A DNA stretch of 64,000 bases, taken from positions 1 through 64,000 of the forward strand of contig JANRID010000021.1 of NCBI GenBank assembly GCA_033765305.1. Direction: 5' to 3'. The stretch is from RDXT01 sp033765305 (GTDB lineage Bacteria > Bacteroidota > Bacteroidia > J057). How positions within the stretch are numbered: position 1 is the stretch's first letter; each line of letters opens with the position of its first letter. Below, piece by piece: positions 23,763-33,737 of this stretch. The translations under genes were made by a program, and so were the position numbers. The notes beneath the pieces were generated by a model. That model saw only the letters and a program-made list of their open reading frames with translations. It was not told the origin of the DNA and made no database searches.

Positions 23763-24785
23763 CAGTGCAATCGGTGCAAAATGACCGGGGCGGGCAGATG
23801 CTGCACTCAGATCCTGCGCAGGGTATAATTCTCCCTGCGCCCAGCAGGCCTTGCATGCCTGCGCGAGCTGGTACGCCAGCAGCGGCGGCACTGCATTGCC
23901 GATCTGGTTGAAACGCTGCGTTTCATTTCCCTGAAATTCAAACCAATCCGGGAACGATTGCAGCCGGGCAGCCTCCCGGTGCAGCAGGCGCCGCCGCCGG
24001 CCGTCATCCAGCCGTACCCGCTGCATATCGCCGGTAGCACCGGCCAGGTTCCGACAGGTGAGGGTCCGGGCCGGCCTGTCCGCATACAGATCGCGCGGGT
24101 TGATGCAGGCCGAGGCTTTTTCGTAGTTGGCCACGTAGCGGTCCATCGACGGCGTCAGAAACTTGCTTTCCGGCGGCATCGTATGCATCAGGTCCCCGAT
24201 AGCTTCTCCTGCGGTCACTTTGGACGGGTATGGCCTCGGAAATTCAAACGCAGCCCGGTGCCCCACTACAAACAGGCGCTCCCGGTTTTGGGGCACCCCA
24301 TGTTGAACCGCATTCATGAGCTTGTAGTCGATCAGATAACCCAGTTTCCGGAGTTCTTCCAGAATAAGCTTGAAGTACCATTTGTTGGTGTAGAGCAGAC
24401 CGCGCACATTCTCGAACATCCAGATCCGGGGCTGGAGCCTGCGAACCGCGTCGATGAAAATCGGAAACCCGTCCCGCGCATCTTCGATGCCTTTCTGGTG
24501 TCCTCCTACGCTGAACGGCTGACAAGGGGGGCCGCCAATGACGATGTCTGCGTGCGGATACTCGAATCCGGGCTCCAGTTTCGCAGTATGGCAGACGCCC
24601 TCCAGATTATGGTTATAGGTTTGGGCAGCAGCCGGGTCCATCTCGTAGCCTGCCGTACGGTATCCGGCCGCTTCAAACCCCAGCGAAAGTCCTCCGCAGC
24701 CCGCAAACAGATCCAGCACAAGCTGGGGTTCCGTGATCCGGGGCCGCAGTACGCGGTCGAGGTGGGCTGCATATTCCGGTTTCAT
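23754..24785 (-). CDS. DNA (cytosine-5) methyltransferase
   Basis: A 343-residue type II C5 methyltransferase. Motifs in canonical order: I DLFAGCGGLSLGFE (25-38), IV GGPPCQPFS with catalytic C88, VI ENVRG, VIII QNRERLFVVG, IX RPARTLTCR and X QIGNAVPPLLA. The target-recognition region between VIII and IX is short. Start set at ATG 24785 (MKPEYAAH); upstream in-frame methionines exist to 24902 but the extra residues look non-coding. The last ~30 residues after motif X are not family-like and may derive from a deletion junction with the neighbouring remnant. Its role is now probably as an orphan methylase. The upstream gap is AT-rich, unlike its surroundings. Confidence 0.93.
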   Translation of the reverse strand: MKPEYAAHLDRVLRPRITEPQLVLDLFAGCGGLSLGFEAAGYRTAGYEMDPAAAQTYNHNLEGVCHTAKLEPGFEYPHADIVIGGPPCQPFSVGGHQKGIEDARDGFPIFIDAVRRLQPRIWMFENVRGLLYTNKWYFKLILEELRKLGYLIDYKLMNAVQHGVPQNRERLFVVGHRAAFEFPRPYPSKVTAGEAIGDLMHTMPPESKFLTPSMDRYVANYEKASACINPRDLYADRPARTLTCRNLAGATGDMQRVRLDDGRRRRLLHREAARLQSFPDWFEFQGNETQRFNQIGNAVPPLLAYQLAQACKACWAQGELYPAQDLSAASARPGHFAPIALRI

Positions 24786-24959
24786 ACCGTCTGCGTACAA
24801 GGCTGGCAATGGTGCTAATGAAATTATGGGCGGGTCTGAATATTCGTCTGTCCTGCTAATATACTGATGAAAACAGGGACTTGAAAACAAAATTTCCCAC
24901 ACCTAATATATGCCCACTGCCAGCCCTTCTAGCACCGGCAGACGGCAGCATGACGTTCC

Positions 24960-26654
<1,695 letters not shown>

Positions 26655-26770
26655 AGCGGTTGGCGGAAAAGGATCCCCCGATGCGGCAGATCCTGAAACA
26701 GGCTTCGAAAATAGACAATTTGCCGCATATGGTGGTGACTTTTGTTACGGGTTTTGCAGCCGCGCCCCGG

Positions 26771-26778
26771 TAAATTTG
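26771..26778 (+). promoter_or_regulatory. candidate -7 element (TAAATTTG)
   Basis: Matches TAnnTTTG and lies 31 bases before the thioredoxin-TPR start. TTTG motifs upstream are at 14 and 26 bases, neither at the ideal 19-21, so the -33 box is weak. Confidence 0.45.
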
Positions 26779-26808
26779 CCATATTCGCGAATTGCATGGC
26801 TGAACGAT

Positions 26809-27591
26809 ATGAATGAAACGCTGATCGATTTTCAACGGGACGTGCTGGATGCCAGCATGCATACCCCTGTGCTGGTGGATTTCTGGGCGGAATGGTGCGG
26901 CCCCTGCCGGGTGCTGGGCCCGGTGCTCGAAGCGCTGGACGCCGAGGCCGGCGGGCGCTGGAAGCTGGTGAAGCTCAATACCGAGCTGCAGCCCGATATT
27001 GCGCAGGCCTACCGGATCATGAGCATCCCGGCTGTCAAGCTGTTCGACCAGGGCAAGGTGAAAGCGGAATTTGTGGGCGCGCTGCCCAAATCGCAGATTC
27101 TGCAATGGCTCAGCACCCATCTGCCCGATCCCCGGACCGCCCAGCTGGAGGCCCTGCGCCAGTCGGGCGCTGCCGGGCTGGCTGCGCTGGAAGGCTTTGC
27201 CGCTGCGCATCCGGACCTGCCGGAGGCCCGGCTCGCCCTGGCCGAGGCCCTGCTCTTCAGCGATCCGGAGCGGGCGCTCGCCATCGCCGCCAGCCTGCCG
27301 CCGGCGCCCGGCGCTTTCGACCGGGTCGAAGATCTCCGCACCCTCGCCGAGCTGGCTGCCTTCGAGCCCGATGCAGCGCCGGTGGCGCTCAAGCTCGCCG
27401 CCGCCCGCGAAGCGCTGCGCCAGGGCGACGATGAATCCGTGCTGCGCCTGCTCGTGGAGGCGGTCGCCACGGACAAGTCCTACCGGCGCGACCTGCCGCG
27501 CAAGGCCATCCTGGCCATGTTCCGCCGCCTCGGCGACGATCACCTGCTCACCCGCGCCTACCGCCCCAAATTCAACATGGCGCTCTACTGA
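26809..27591 (+). CDS. thioredoxin-TPR protein (CnoX/YbbN-like)
   Basis: A 260-residue cytoplasmic protein: an N-terminal thioredoxin fold with WCGPC (C30 and C33) and a C-terminal TPR-type helical region. This layout matches the CnoX/YbbN co-chaperone family, which protects proteins from oxidative aggregation and passes clients to GroEL or DnaK. Unlike E. coli YbbN, which has lost a cysteine, the complete CxxC here suggests real disulfide reductase activity. Start chosen at 26809, 31 bases after a -7 element. Confidence 0.88.
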   Translation: MNETLIDFQRDVLDASMHTPVLVDFWAEWCGPCRVLGPVLEALDAEAGGRWKLVKLNTELQPDIAQAYRIMSIPAVKLFDQGKVKAEFVGALPKSQILQWLSTHLPDPRTAQLEALRQSGAAGLAALEGFAAAHPDLPEARLALAEALLFSDPERALAIAASLPPAPGAFDRVEDLRTLAELAAFEPDAAPVALKLAAAREALRQGDDESVLRLLVEAVATDKSYRRDLPRKAILAMFRRLGDDHLLTRAYRPKFNMALY

Positions 27592-27626
27592 GCGCCTGAT
27601 CAGGCGCTGCATACGCTATAAGCCAA

Positions 27627-27653
27627 AGGCCCGGACGCACTGCGTCCGGGCCT
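27627..27653. terminator. bidirectional terminator
   Basis: Perfect 13-base arms AGGCCCGGACGCA and TGCGTCCGGGCCT around a single C, followed by GTTTGCT on the plus strand. It separates the convergent thioredoxin and head-GIN genes. An 18-base perfect palindrome (27591-27608) overlaps the stop codon of the plus-strand gene just before it. Confidence 0.75.
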
Positions 27654-27673
27654 GTTTGCTGCATGGCGGCAGA

Positions 27674-28399
27674 TCAGTTGGAATCGACGATCTTGCCGGA
27701 GCCGGTGACGCGGGTGTTGATGCTCGACGGATTGCCCTTGTAGAAAATCGAGCCGGAGCCCGAGATGGAGGCGTCGAGCGCGCCGTTCAGAAACACCTCG
27801 GCAAAGCCGGATCCGGAGATATTGATGTCATAATCAGCCGTTTCCAGGCCGAATGCGCGCAGTTTGCCCGATCCGGCGATGACCAGTTTGTGGGTTTCGG
27901 CCAGGCCTTCGAGGTTGACGCTGCCCGATCCGCTGATTTCGGTTTCGATCGCCTTGGCATCCAGATCCAGGTTCATTTCGCCGGAGCCCAGCAGGTCCAG
28001 CTTCAGCTCGGCTGCTGCCGGCAGGGCCGTTTCGGAGATCACATCGCCCGATCCGGAGATAATCACATCCGTAAGGGGTTCACTGACCGTGACATATACG
28101 TCCAGGTCGTAGCTGTAGTGGCAGCCCTGGAGGTCGATGACGAGGATATCGCCCAGCACATCGATGTTCAGGTCTTCGAGCACAGATTCCTGGACCTTCA
28201 CCACCACTTTCTGATCCGTCCCGCGGCTCAGATAGACATTGGCGTTGGTGGCGACTTTGATGCCGGTAAAGGAGCCGACGGTGATCTCCTCTTCGGTGAT
28301 CGGGCCGTTTCCATTGCGGCAGAGGATGTCTTCGACGCAGGAGGTGGTGAGCAGCATCAGGGCGCCCAGCGCTGCGGAGAGAAGCAGGATGCGTTTCAT
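27674..28399 (-). CDS. head-GIN (DUF2807) lipoprotein
   Basis: A 241-residue lipoprotein. Lipobox TTSC (Cys near 21) after a short signal, then a beta-helix-like domain with the recurrent 'SGSG' turns (ISGSGDV, LLGSGEMN, ISGSGSVN, IAGSGKL) diagnostic of the putative auto-transporter adhesin head-GIN family. Likely surface- or periplasm-exposed. Function unknown; the family is often near ECF sigma or phage-shock-like genes in Bacteroidota, but here its neighbours are ParA and a thioredoxin protein. Confidence 0.92.
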   Translation of the reverse strand: MKRILLLSAALGALMLLTTSCVEDILCRNGNGPITEEEITVGSFTGIKVATNANVYLSRGTDQKVVVKVQESVLEDLNIDVLGDILVIDLQGCHYSYDLDVYVTVSEPLTDVIISGSGDVISETALPAAAELKLDLLGSGEMNLDLDAKAIETEISGSGSVNLEGLAETHKLVIAGSGKLRAFGLETADYDINISGSGFAEVFLNGALDASISGSGSIFYKGNPSSINTRVTGSGKIVDSN

Positions 28400-28550
28400 G
28401 ACGTAAAAGCAGTTACGGGGTTTCGGTGAGAGCGTGCATCAAAGGTGGGCAGGAGTTGGCTGCGCTGCAAGGACCCGGGCGCAGACGTGTGCGGGAACCG
28501 GATGGAGCTGCCAAATGGCGGAATGAACGTGCGCCTGCCGGATGCAAATC

Positions 28551-28578
28551 AGCCGGATGCCTGGGCGGGCATCCGGCT
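28551..28578 (-). terminator. hairpin downstream of parA-like gene
   Basis: Perfect 11-base arms AGCCGGATGCC and GGCATCCGGCT with a 6-base loop, 22 bases past the stop of the ParA-family gene. Confidence 0.6.
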
Positions 28579-28599
28579 GCGGATCTTTCGGATTCGGCA

Positions 28600-29403
28600 T
28601 TATGCTATGGCCAGCTGGCCGGTTTTGGTCACGGGCAGGCCGTTGTTTTCGAGGATTTCCTTGGCCAGGTTCAGGTAGTTGACCGCACCGTTGGACTTGG
28701 CATCCAGGGCGAGCACCGGCTTGCCGAAGCTGGGCGCTTCGCTGAGGCGGGTATTGCGGTGCACCACGGTCTCGAATACCAGATCCTGGAAATGCTTCTG
28801 CACATCCTCGATGACGAGGTTCGAGAGGTTGAGGCGGCGGTCGTACATGGTCAGCAGGATGCCTTCGATCTCCAGCTGCTTGTTGAGGCCGTTCTGCACG
28901 ATGCGGATCGTGTTGAGCAGCTTGGCCAGCCCTTCCAGGGCGAAGTATTCGCACTGCACGGGCACAATGACGCTGTCGGACGCTGTCAGGGCGTTCACCG
29001 TGATCAGGCCCAGCGAAGGCGAGCAGTCGAGGATGATGAAATCGTAGGAGCTGCGCAGCGGCTGCAGGGCTTCCCGCATCAGAAATTCGCGGCGTTCGGC
29101 ATCGACCAGCTCGATCTCCGCTCCGATGAGGTTTTCAGAGGAGGGAATCAGATCCAGATTCGGAAACTCGGTTTCCAGAATCAGTTCGCGGGCGTCTTCG
29201 ACCTCCCCGATCATGCAGGTATAGATGCTGTGCTGCACGGAGCGCGGGTCCAGGCCCACGCCGCTGGTGGCGTTGGCCTGCGGGTCCGTATCTACCAGCA
29301 GGGTCTTGTATTCCAAGGCAGCGAAGCTGGCTGCCAGGTTGATTGCGGTGGTCGTTTTGCCGACTCCCCCTTTCTGGTTGGCCAGACAGACAATTTTCCC
29401 CAT
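28600..29403 (-). CDS. ParA-family partitioning ATPase (no ParB adjacent)
   Basis: A 267-residue Walker-type ATPase. Deviant Walker A KGGVGKTT at residues 11-18, Walker A' region DTDPQAN, and DCSPSLG in the Walker B position identify it as a Soj/ParA protein, which dimerises on DNA to position the chromosome origin or a cargo. Start at 29403 gives the usual short N-terminus (MGKIVCLANQKGG). Chromosomal parA normally precedes parB; here the downstream gene is a head-GIN lipoprotein and no parB or parS consensus was seen. It may work with a distant ParB or position another cargo. Confidence 0.93.
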   Translation of the reverse strand: MGKIVCLANQKGGVGKTTTAINLAASFAALEYKTLLVDTDPQANATSGVGLDPRSVQHSIYTCMIGEVEDARELILETEFPNLDLIPSSENLIGAEIELVDAERREFLMREALQPLRSSYDFIILDCSPSLGLITVNALTASDSVIVPVQCEYFALEGLAKLLNTIRIVQNGLNKQLEIEGILLTMYDRRLNLSNLVIEDVQKHFQDLVFETVVHRNTRLSEAPSFGKPVLALDAKSNGAVNYLNLAKEILENNGLPVTKTGQLAIA

Positions 29404-29409
29404 GACACG

Positions 29410-29432
29410 TATATTTGTCTGCTGCAAATATA
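29410..29432. promoter_or_regulatory. overlapping divergent promoters, mirrored TATATTTG boxes
   Basis: A plus-strand TATATTTG at 29410-29417 and a minus-strand TATATTTG at 29432-29425 face each other as an inverted repeat with a 7-base spacer. For the minus-strand parA gene there is also a TTG at 29453-29451, 18 bases from the -7 box, near the consensus spacing. The plus-strand box should serve the substrate-binding protein gene but lacks a well-spaced TTG. Polymerases on the two promoters would exclude each other. Confidence 0.6.
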
Positions 29433-31105
29433 TGGCTTCCTTGCGATACGCAATCCACCAATTCCCAGTGCGCCTGTGTATAACGGGCATAATTATCACC
29501 ACCCTGTGGATGGGATGTGGGCAAAATGTGGACAACTCCGGCAAGGCGGTTCTGCGCATGAACCTCGACGAGGGGCTTGCCAGCCTCGATCCGGCCTCTG
29601 CGCGCGACCGCGCGCGCGTCTGGATGTGTGCGCAGCTCTTCAGCGGGCTGGTGGAGCTCGACTCCGCCTTGGCCCTGCAGCCGGCCTTGGCCCGGGCTTG
29701 GGAAATCGATCCCTCCGGCCGGGTCTATACCTTCCGCCTCCGCCGCGATGTGCTGTTTCATGAGGACGCCTGCTTCGGCCCGGCCCGCACCCGCCGCCTG
29801 ACGGCGGCAGACGTCGCCTACAGCTTCACCCGCATCTGCGACCCGGCTACCGCCTCCACCGGCAAATGGATCTTTTCCGGTAAAATCCAGGGCCTCGATG
29901 CCTGGCTGGCCGGGCAGGCGCCCGCCATCAGCGGCTTCGAGGTGCTGAACGACAGCACCTTCCGCATTCACCTCCTGAACCCCTTCCCGCCTTTCCTCTC
30001 CCTGCTGGCCATGCCCTACGGATATGTGGTGCCCAAGGAGGCGGTGGAGGCCTACGGCCCCGACTTCCGCGCGCATCCGGTGGGCACCGGCCCCTTCCGC
30101 CTCTTCCGCTGGGATGAAGGCCGCCGGCTGGTGCTGCACCGCAATCCCGCCTACTTTGAGCCGGGGCTGCCCCATCTGGACGCCGTAAGCGTGCAGTTTA
30201 TTCCCAGCCGCCTCTCGGCCTTTATCCAGTTCGTGCAGGGCAGGCTCGATTTCATCGGCGACCTCGATGCCTCGTATAAAGATGAGATCTTCAATCCCGA
30301 CGGCAGCATCGACTCCGCCTATGCCGCCCGGTATCAGATCCTGCCGGCGCCCCAGCTGAATACCGAGTACCTCGGCATGCTCGCCGATCCTGCGCTGCCT
30401 GCTGCGCAGGCCTCCCCCCTGGCCGATCTGCGGGTGCGGCAGGCGCTGAGCCATGCCATCGACCGGGAGAAGCTGGTCCGCTACCTGCTCAACGGCATGG
30501 GCACGCCGGCAGAGGCGGGCATGATTCCGGAGGGGCTGCCGGGCTTCAGCGCGGAAGCGGTGCGGGGCTATCCCTATGATCCGGCCCGCGCCCGTGCCCT
30601 GCTCGCAGCAGCAGGCTACGACGGCAGGCCCCTGGTGCTGTATTCCACCCCCAAATACGCGGCCATGACGGAGTTTGTCCAGAAATCCTTCGAGCAGATC
30701 GGGGTGAAGCTCGAAATCCGGAATCTCCAGGGCGGCGCCCTGCGCAAGGAGGTGTACAGCTCCAATGCTGCCTTCTGGCGCGCCAGCTGGATCGCCGATT
30801 ATCCCGACGGGGAAAACTACCTCTCGCTCTTCTACAGCCGCAATGCCTCGCCCGTAGGCCCGAATACCACGCATTTTCAGTCGCCGGCCTTCGACCGCCT
30901 CTACGAAGCTGCGCTCCGCGAGACCCGCGACAGCGTACGGCAGCGTCTCTATCAGCAGATGGATCAGCTGGTGATGGATGCCGCGCCGGTGATTCCGCTC
31001 TACTACGACCGCAGCTTCCGCATGCTGCAGCCCTGGGTGAAGGGCCTGAGTTCCAATCCCATGAACCACCTCTCGCTCAAACGGGTGCAGATGCTGCGCC
31101 GCTGA
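29432..31105 (+). CDS. ABC transporter substrate-binding lipoprotein, family 5
   Basis: A 557-residue peptide/nickel-type solute-binding protein (SBP_bac_5). Lipobox LWMGC near residue 30 marks a lipoprotein; the family core is evident (LRRDVLFHEDA, LTAADVAYSFTRICDP, VGTGPFRLFRW, VRQALSHAIDREKLV). Such proteins deliver oligopeptides or similar ligands to a DppBC/OppBC permease. No permease or ATPase gene is adjacent, so it is an orphan. I chose ATG 29432, downstream of the -7 box; an alternative ATG at 29402 would overlap the start codon of parA on the other strand. Confidence 0.9.
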   Translation: MASLRYAIHQFPVRLCITGIIITTLWMGCGQNVDNSGKAVLRMNLDEGLASLDPASARDRARVWMCAQLFSGLVELDSALALQPALARAWEIDPSGRVYTFRLRRDVLFHEDACFGPARTRRLTAADVAYSFTRICDPATASTGKWIFSGKIQGLDAWLAGQAPAISGFEVLNDSTFRIHLLNPFPPFLSLLAMPYGYVVPKEAVEAYGPDFRAHPVGTGPFRLFRWDEGRRLVLHRNPAYFEPGLPHLDAVSVQFIPSRLSAFIQFVQGRLDFIGDLDASYKDEIFNPDGSIDSAYAARYQILPAPQLNTEYLGMLADPALPAAQASPLADLRVRQALSHAIDREKLVRYLLNGMGTPAEAGMIPEGLPGFSAEAVRGYPYDPARARALLAAAGYDGRPLVLYSTPKYAAMTEFVQKSFEQIGVKLEIRNLQGGALRKEVYSSNAAFWRASWIADYPDGENYLSLFYSRNASPVGPNTTHFQSPAFDRLYEAALRETRDSVRQRLYQQMDQLVMDAAPVIPLYYDRSFRMLQPWVKGLSSNPMNHLSLKRVQMLRR

Positions 31106-31111
31106 AACGCA

Positions 31112-31139
31112 GCATCCCGGCCGCAGGGGGCCGGGATGC
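31112..31139. terminator. terminator-type hairpin between convergent genes
   Basis: Perfect 11-base arms GCATCCCGGCC and GGCCGGGATGC with a 6-base loop, 7 bases past the substrate-binding protein stop; the arm sequence is partly repeated right after it. Confidence 0.65.
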
Positions 31140-31165
31140 GCCGGGATGCGAGATGCGGCAGGCGC

Positions 31166-31777
31166 TTACTGGCGGGGCTGCATGAAGCGGCCTACCATGC
31201 CCATGACGTCGTCGACTGCGCTGCCGTCGTTGTCCTGATCGAGGAAGCGGCTTACCATGCCCATCAGGCCGTCGGCCTGCTGCTGGCCTGCCTGCATGCC
31301 GGCGGTCTGGCCGCCGCCGAGGATCATGCCGGCAAGGCCGCCGATGTCCATGCCGCCTTGTCCGCTCTGGCCGCCGCGCTGCTGCGCCAGGAAGCTCATC
31401 ACCACCGGGCCGAGGTTTTCGAGCAGCTTGCCCACAATGCCGGAGTCCAGGCCGGTAGCCTGGCCGATGCCTTGCTGGAGCTGGTTCTGGCGCTGGCCGA
31501 AGAGGCTGCCGATGATGTCGGCGCCGGGGCCGTTGTCCTGCGAGCCGAGGAAGCCCACGAGGTTGTCCATGAAGCCCGTGCCGTGCGCGTCCATCGTCTG
31601 GGCGAGCTGCTGCGCGCCCTGGTCATTGCTGGCCTGGCGGCCCATCGCGCCGAGAATCATCGGAAGCGCGGCGGAAACTGCGGTCTGCGTCTGCTGCTGG
31701 TCGATGCCCAGCTGCTGGCTGAGCGCTTCCATCGCGGGGCCGTCGAGCTGACCCATGAGTTGGTTTACAATAGACAT
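31166..31777 (-). CDS. DUF937 family protein
   Basis: A 203-residue Gln/Gly/Met-rich protein starting MSIVNQLMGQLDG, with the repeated short helices (ALPMILGAM, IIGSLFGQ, ILGGGQ) of DUF937. No signal peptide. These are conserved bacterial proteins of unknown function related to YidB. The start at 31777 is preferred because the upstream in-frame extension is not conserved-looking. A 7-of-8 match to a minus-strand -7 box (TATCTTTA, 31825-31818) lies 40 bases upstream. Confidence 0.88.
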   Translation of the reverse strand: MSIVNQLMGQLDGPAMEALSQQLGIDQQQTQTAVSAALPMILGAMGRQASNDQGAQQLAQTMDAHGTGFMDNLVGFLGSQDNGPGADIIGSLFGQRQNQLQQGIGQATGLDSGIVGKLLENLGPVVMSFLAQQRGGQSGQGGMDIGGLAGMILGGGQTAGMQAGQQQADGLMGMVSRFLDQDNDGSAVDDVMGMVGRFMQPRQ

Positions 31778-31849
31778 GTCGTTTCGGGGTAGAAAAACAG
31801 GGTGGAACAGGATGGGATAAAGATACGGATTACCAGGCAATCTCCGAGA

Positions 31850-32977
31850 TTAAGATGTGCGCGGCATCAAAAGGTCACGCCCTGCGGGCGTATTTCCGTC
31901 CGGCAGGTGCAGCGCCTGCGGCAGGGCATATACCGCCCGGACCTGCTCCGGCGTATTGGCTTCGCGGATGAGGTCGCCCCAGGCCATGAGCCAGGCCCAG
32001 CGGGGCTGGGCCGCGAGCACTTCCGGCGAAGGCAGCGCCCCCACTTCCCCCAGTGCGACGGGTTTGCCTGCCGCCAGCCTGAGCAGGCCTTCGTAGTGCG
32101 CCGGGTCGAACTGGCTGTGATAGATGTCCAGCGCCAGCACGTCCGCATAGCGGTGCCCCGGGAAATAGGCCTCGTGCGGCGCGGCGCTGTGATAGGGGCC
32201 GTTGGGATTCCAGACCCAGACAAGATGGTCGAGACGGTGCACATGGATGAAACGGTGGTACAGATTGCGCCAGAGCCGGACAAAATCCGCCGGTCCGGGC
32301 CTGCCGCCCCACCAGAACCAGGCGCCGTTCATCTCGTGGTAGGGCCGCCAGAGCACGGGCACCCGGTGGCGCTTCAGCACCCGCAGGCAGCGCGCTGCGG
32401 CGTCGGTCTGGGCCAGCCAGCGCCGGTGCAGCCGGGTGCCGGGAGTCAGCAGCGCCCGCCACTGCGCATCGGGGATCTGCCGCTGAATGCCGCCTTCAAA
32501 CGCCACGGGCTCTTCGTCCAGCGGACAGACCGCATGCCAGGTAAAGCAGATCACCGCCCCCCGGCGGTGCTGCCGGATGGCTTCGTCCAGATTGGCCTGC
32601 CGGAAATCAATGCCGTCATGGGTGCCGGGGGCGGAAAAGCCGAGGTCCTGGCCCCAGAGGGCCGGGTAATGCCCGCCGAGGGCTGCCGCTGCTTCGCTCC
32701 ACCGCGAGCCCCAGGCAGGCGGATTGTGCTGGCCTGAGAGGAACTGGTTTCCAGAAATCAGATAGAGCAGCGCCAGCAGCCGCCGGGCTTCCGGGCTGGC
32801 ATGCGGATGGGCCGGGCGCAGGCGGCGGGCCAGCGCCGTGACGGCCGGGTGATACAGGCGGGAGGCGGCGGGCCGGCGGGCAGCGGACATGCGGCGGGGC
32901 AGGGTAGGAGCAGCAAGATCGGCATCCGCCGAACTTTTACAAGCTGTTAACATCGTTTTACACCAGTTCTCAGTCAT
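31850..32977 (-). CDS. GH26 glycoside hydrolase (beta-mannanase-like)
   Basis: A 375-residue family 26 enzyme. The acid/base is E215 in WRPYHEMNGAWFWW and the nucleophile is E311 in VALGEVG, with the N-terminal GQHNP segment that also lines the GH26 cleft. Members mostly hydrolyse beta-1,4-mannans; some act on mixed-linkage glucans or xylans. Strikingly, no signal peptide or lipobox is visible from any in-frame start (32977, 32953 or 32890), which is unusual for a polysaccharidase; the first 60 residues are basic and Ala-rich. Either export is by an atypical route or the substrate is intracellular oligosaccharide. Confidence 0.88.
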   Translation of the reverse strand: MTENWCKTMLTACKSSADADLAAPTLPRRMSAARRPAASRLYHPAVTALARRLRPAHPHASPEARRLLALLYLISGNQFLSGQHNPPAWGSRWSEAAAALGGHYPALWGQDLGFSAPGTHDGIDFRQANLDEAIRQHRRGAVICFTWHAVCPLDEEPVAFEGGIQRQIPDAQWRALLTPGTRLHRRWLAQTDAAARCLRVLKRHRVPVLWRPYHEMNGAWFWWGGRPGPADFVRLWRNLYHRFIHVHRLDHLVWVWNPNGPYHSAAPHEAYFPGHRYADVLALDIYHSQFDPAHYEGLLRLAAGKPVALGEVGALPSPEVLAAQPRWAWLMAWGDLIREANTPEQVRAVYALPQALHLPDGNTPAGRDLLMPRTS

Positions 32978-32993
32978 CTGCCCCGGTCTTGCG

Positions 32994-33001
32994 TACGTTT
33001 G
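32994..33001 (+). promoter_or_regulatory. candidate -7 element (TACGTTTG)
   Basis: A match to TAnnTTTG 38 bases upstream of the exported protein at 33039. No TTG at the expected -33 distance, so only half the promoter is supported. Confidence 0.45.
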
Positions 33002-33038
33002 AAGGTACGCTCATGGTTTCAAGCAATCTACTGTACTG

Positions 33039-33431
33039 ATGCGATTCACACTCACCTTCATGCTGCTGGGAGCAGCTGTCCTGCACCCGCTCCGCGCCCA
33101 GCAATGCCTCGCCGCATTTCTCGATCAGCAGATGATCGTAGACGCCTACACGCCCGGCGGCGTATGCCGGGTCTCCGCCGCCGCCCGCGGCTCCCTCGCC
33201 GTGTACACCGTCGATCTGTCGCCGGAGGCCAGCATTCCCCTGGATAAAGTCCGGTTTCAGATCGCCATCCGCGACCACGAGACCAATACCCTGCGGATGT
33301 TTTCGGAAAAACCTTGCCGGGAGGTACCGGTGCAGGAGGTGCTGGCGCGCTGCAAGCCCGGCGACCGGATCGTGCTGCTGCTCCTGGAGGGCGGCTATTC
33401 CCTGCCGCATCATGAAATCCTCATCTACTGA
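33039..33431 (+). CDS. small exported protein of unknown function
   Basis: A 130-residue protein with a signal peptide (MRFTLTFMLLGAAVLHPLRAQ) and a mature part of mixed alpha/beta character containing three cysteines (CLAA, VCRV, PCRE, CKPG also present), suggesting disulfides in an oxidising compartment. No family was recognised. It is the first gene of a tight plus-strand group: 10 bases to the next small exported protein, then 47 to the membrane winged-helix regulator. This makes a role in generating or sensing an envelope signal worth testing. Confidence 0.7.
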   Translation: MRFTLTFMLLGAAVLHPLRAQQCLAAFLDQQMIVDAYTPGGVCRVSAAARGSLAVYTVDLSPEASIPLDKVRFQIAIRDHETNTLRMFSEKPCREVPVQEVLARCKPGDRIVLLLLEGGYSLPHHEILIY

Positions 33432-33441
33432 CTTTTGCACA

Positions 33442-33690
33442 ATGCGTATAAAAACCAGCATCTGGATCGGTCTGATCTGTGTAGTATGTGTGCAGGTGGC
33501 AGGGTTGCCTGAGAGTTCGGGCAGCCGTGCGCCTGCGGAGGGATACGAGGCGTTTCCGGCTGGCCGGGACGGCAAGCAGCCGGCTCTTCCGGTCCTGCAG
33601 GCGGGCTGGATGGATGGCAAAGATTGGAGCAGCAGCCTGTTTTTCGAGGAAATACTCCGCACAGCTGCTCCGGACAGCGTTGGCTGCTGA
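33442..33690 (+). CDS. putative small secreted peptide precursor
   Basis: An 82-residue frame starting MRIKTSIWIGLICVVCVQ, a plausible signal peptide, followed by a Gly/Pro/Ser-rich low-complexity mature region (about 60 residues) ending DSVGC. No homology recognised. Support is the signal peptide, the 10-base spacing from the upstream exported protein and continuity with the regulator downstream. It could be a spurious frame in a leader region, so confidence is modest. Confidence 0.4.
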   Translation: MRIKTSIWIGLICVVCVQVAGLPESSGSRAPAEGYEAFPAGRDGKQPALPVLQAGWMDGKDWSSSLFFEEILRTAAPDSVGC

Positions 33691-33737
33691 CGGGCGCGGC
33701 GTCGGAGCGTTCCGGAATAGCTCGTATCTTTATCCGG

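Noticed and set aside
27591..27608. 18-base perfect palindrome at the end of the thioredoxin-TPR gene as an operator
   Set aside because: It overlaps the stop codon and sits next to a terminator; short GC-rich palindromes are common here.
29402..29431. Alternative ATG at 29402 for the substrate-binding protein
   Set aside because: It lies upstream of the -7 box at 29410 and overlaps parA's start; ATG 29432 gives a proper lipoprotein signal.
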